Assembly: GCA_051748085.1 (NCBI GenBank)
Contig: JBNJHA010000094.1
Location: 1-6,801, forward strand
Source: CAYNNQ01 sp051748085
GTDB lineage: Bacteria > Desulfobacterota > Desulfovibrionia > Desulfovibrionales > Desulfonatronovibrionaceae
Direction: 5' to 3'
DNA: 6,801 nt
Shown: positions 6,385 to 6,801 of the stretch, piece by piece
Position numbering within the stretch: the stretch's first letter is position 1
How the letters are laid out: each line of letters begins with the position of its first letter
Program-made: the position numbers and the translations under genes
The notes under the pieces: generated by a model
Seen by the model: only the letters and a program-made list of their open reading frames with translations
What the model was told of the DNA's origin: nothing
Databases searched by the model: none

Positions 6385-6586
6385 GATTTCGATTTGGATT
6401 ATCCCAACGATTGGGCAACTCAATGATTTTTAATAAAAACATTTAATCTCAGCGCATTAATTGTTACTTGCAGGTTCCTGGCAACAAAATTCTGCACAGA
6501 TTTATATGAGGAGCCAGTTTTTAGGTGCATTTTTAAACCGTCCGCTTCGCTTAAGGAGTAAAGATCACCAGGAAAAACTTAAGACT

Positions 6587-6612
6587 GCCTGCAAAAATAT
6601 ATTTTTTCAGGC
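6587..6612 (-). terminator. AT-cored palindrome just after the REC-domain gene, possible terminator
   Basis: GCCTG and CAGGC arms flank the perfect palindrome AAAAATATATTTTT, with one mismatch between arm and core. It sits about 22 bases after the stop of the right-edge gene, where a terminator is expected. It lacks a clear T-run after the stem on the minus strand, although the A/T core itself could act as a bidirectional signal. Confidence 0.35.
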
Positions 6613-6633
6613 GCATCCGAATCAGAGCCGCGA

Positions 6634-6801
6634 TTAAGACAGATGCTTTTCCAAAATCTGAATAAGGTCATCCTTGTCCACCGGCTTTGAAAGATAGTCA
6701 TCCATGCCCGCATCCAGAAACTTTTCCCGATCCCCGCGCATGGCGTAGGCAGTCATGGCAATAACAGGAATATCCTTATACCCGGCATGAGAAGCCCTGA
6801 T
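6634..6801 (-). CDS. C-terminal end of a second receiver-domain protein (partial, runs off right edge)
   Basis: The frame is open from the right edge to TAA (6634-6636), giving the last 55 residues. They carry the end of a REC domain: the switch Thr in VIAMTAYAMRGDRE, then AGMDDYLSKPVDKDDL with the conserved Lys, and the last helix. The phospho-Asp lies beyond the edge. Since its closest relative is the C-terminal REC of the hybrid kinase at 3116-6003, it is most likely the end of another hybrid kinase, but a stand-alone response regulator is possible. Against the neighbour it has Tyr for Phe and Arg for Val just after the switch Thr. It lies on the same strand, about 630 bases upstream of the kinase. 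Confidence 0.9.
   Translation of the reverse strand: MRASHAGYKDIPVIAMTAYAMRGDREKFLDAGMDDYLSKPVDKDDLIQILEKHLS
6694..6801 (-). repeat. Direct repeat copy 2 (108 bases or more, in the right-edge REC gene)
   Basis: This matches 3176-3283 at 104 of 108 positions, at an offset of 3518 bases. Of the four differences one is silent (a Lys codon) and three change two codons (Phe to Tyr, Val to Arg). It is cut by the window edge. Confidence 0.95.

Larger units (their letters stand above)
6004..6633. other. Intergenic region of about 630 bases with several inverted repeats, no convincing gene
   Basis: This lies between the REC-domain gene on the right and the hybrid kinase start. It holds three palindromic structures, listed separately (6185-6215, 6301-6384, 6587-6612). 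The open frame at 6214-6423 on the minus strand reads straight through two of them and has low-complexity Ile/Glu runs from hexamer repeats, so it is not called as a gene. The kinase promoter should lie here, but I could not identify convincing hexamers or a sigma-54 motif. The length argues against tight co-transcription of the two signalling genes. Confidence 0.5.

Noticed and set aside
6214..6423. 69-codon minus-strand frame between the signalling genes
   Set aside because: It reads through the GAT hexamer arrays (giving Ile/Glu runs) and ends in the REP-like palindrome. It is better explained as repeats that keep a frame open.
6133..6502. Inverted 10-mer AATCTGTGCA / TGCACAGATT about 350 bases apart
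   Set aside because: The match is short and the surroundings agree only loosely, so chance cannot be excluded.
3176..6801. The 108-base repeat pair as template and variable repeats of a diversity-generating retroelement
   Set aside because: The four differences are not confined to adenines of one strand, the segment is the conserved part of REC, and no reverse transcriptase is present.

Overview
The window looks like part of a scaffold from a sulfate-reducer-type bacterium (Desulfobacterota, probably Desulfobacterales-like), seemingly a draft or metagenome assembly. Three things suggest this: a soluble, multi-PAS hybrid sensor kinase that opens with a charged coil of the SYEELKRKVESLEK type, as I recall from many such kinases in that group; two PAS domains carrying a Cys-x9/10-Cys-x2-Cys motif; and moderate base composition. 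The assignment is inference from recall. A run of exactly 100 N at 5144-5243 is a scaffold gap of nominal length. All well-supported genes lie on the minus strand, so transcription runs from high to low coordinates.

Layout from right to left. (1) 6634-6801: the C-terminal end of a protein with a receiver (REC) domain, running off the right edge. (2) 6004-6633: 630 bases without a convincing gene, holding a dispersed-repeat-like palindrome, an imperfect long inverted repeat built from GAT hexamers, and an AT-rich palindrome just after the REC gene. (3) 3116-6003: one hybrid histidine kinase broken by the gap: coil, PAS, PAS, [gap], Cys-motif PAS, GAF, HisKA, HATPase, REC. (4) 2598-3115: a gene-poor stretch with a compact 100-base element closed by a perfect 8-bp terminal helix and containing two hairpins; a 39-codon plus-strand reading frame with a good ribosome binding site starts inside it. 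(5) 1468-2583: a DEAD-box RNA helicase of RhlE type whose motif II reads DEGD, followed by a strong minus-strand terminator at 1313-1343. (6) 760-1312: a long leader or intergenic stretch with a strong hairpin. (7) 1-759: the N-terminal 253 residues of another PAS sensor protein, running off the left edge and visible only by reading the edge frame.

Function. The window is a sensory cluster of at least two, probably three, signalling proteins around one housekeeping-type RNA helicase. No DNA-binding response regulator or separate HPt protein is present, so the outputs are unknown. The most striking signal is a 108-base stretch in the REC domain of the central kinase that matches the right-edge REC gene at 104 of 108 positions, while the adjoining final 60 bases of the two genes match at only about 38 positions. 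That sharp boundary suggests local gene conversion or recombination between neighbouring kinase genes. I found no CRISPR array, tRNA, rRNA, transposase or toxin-antitoxin pair.
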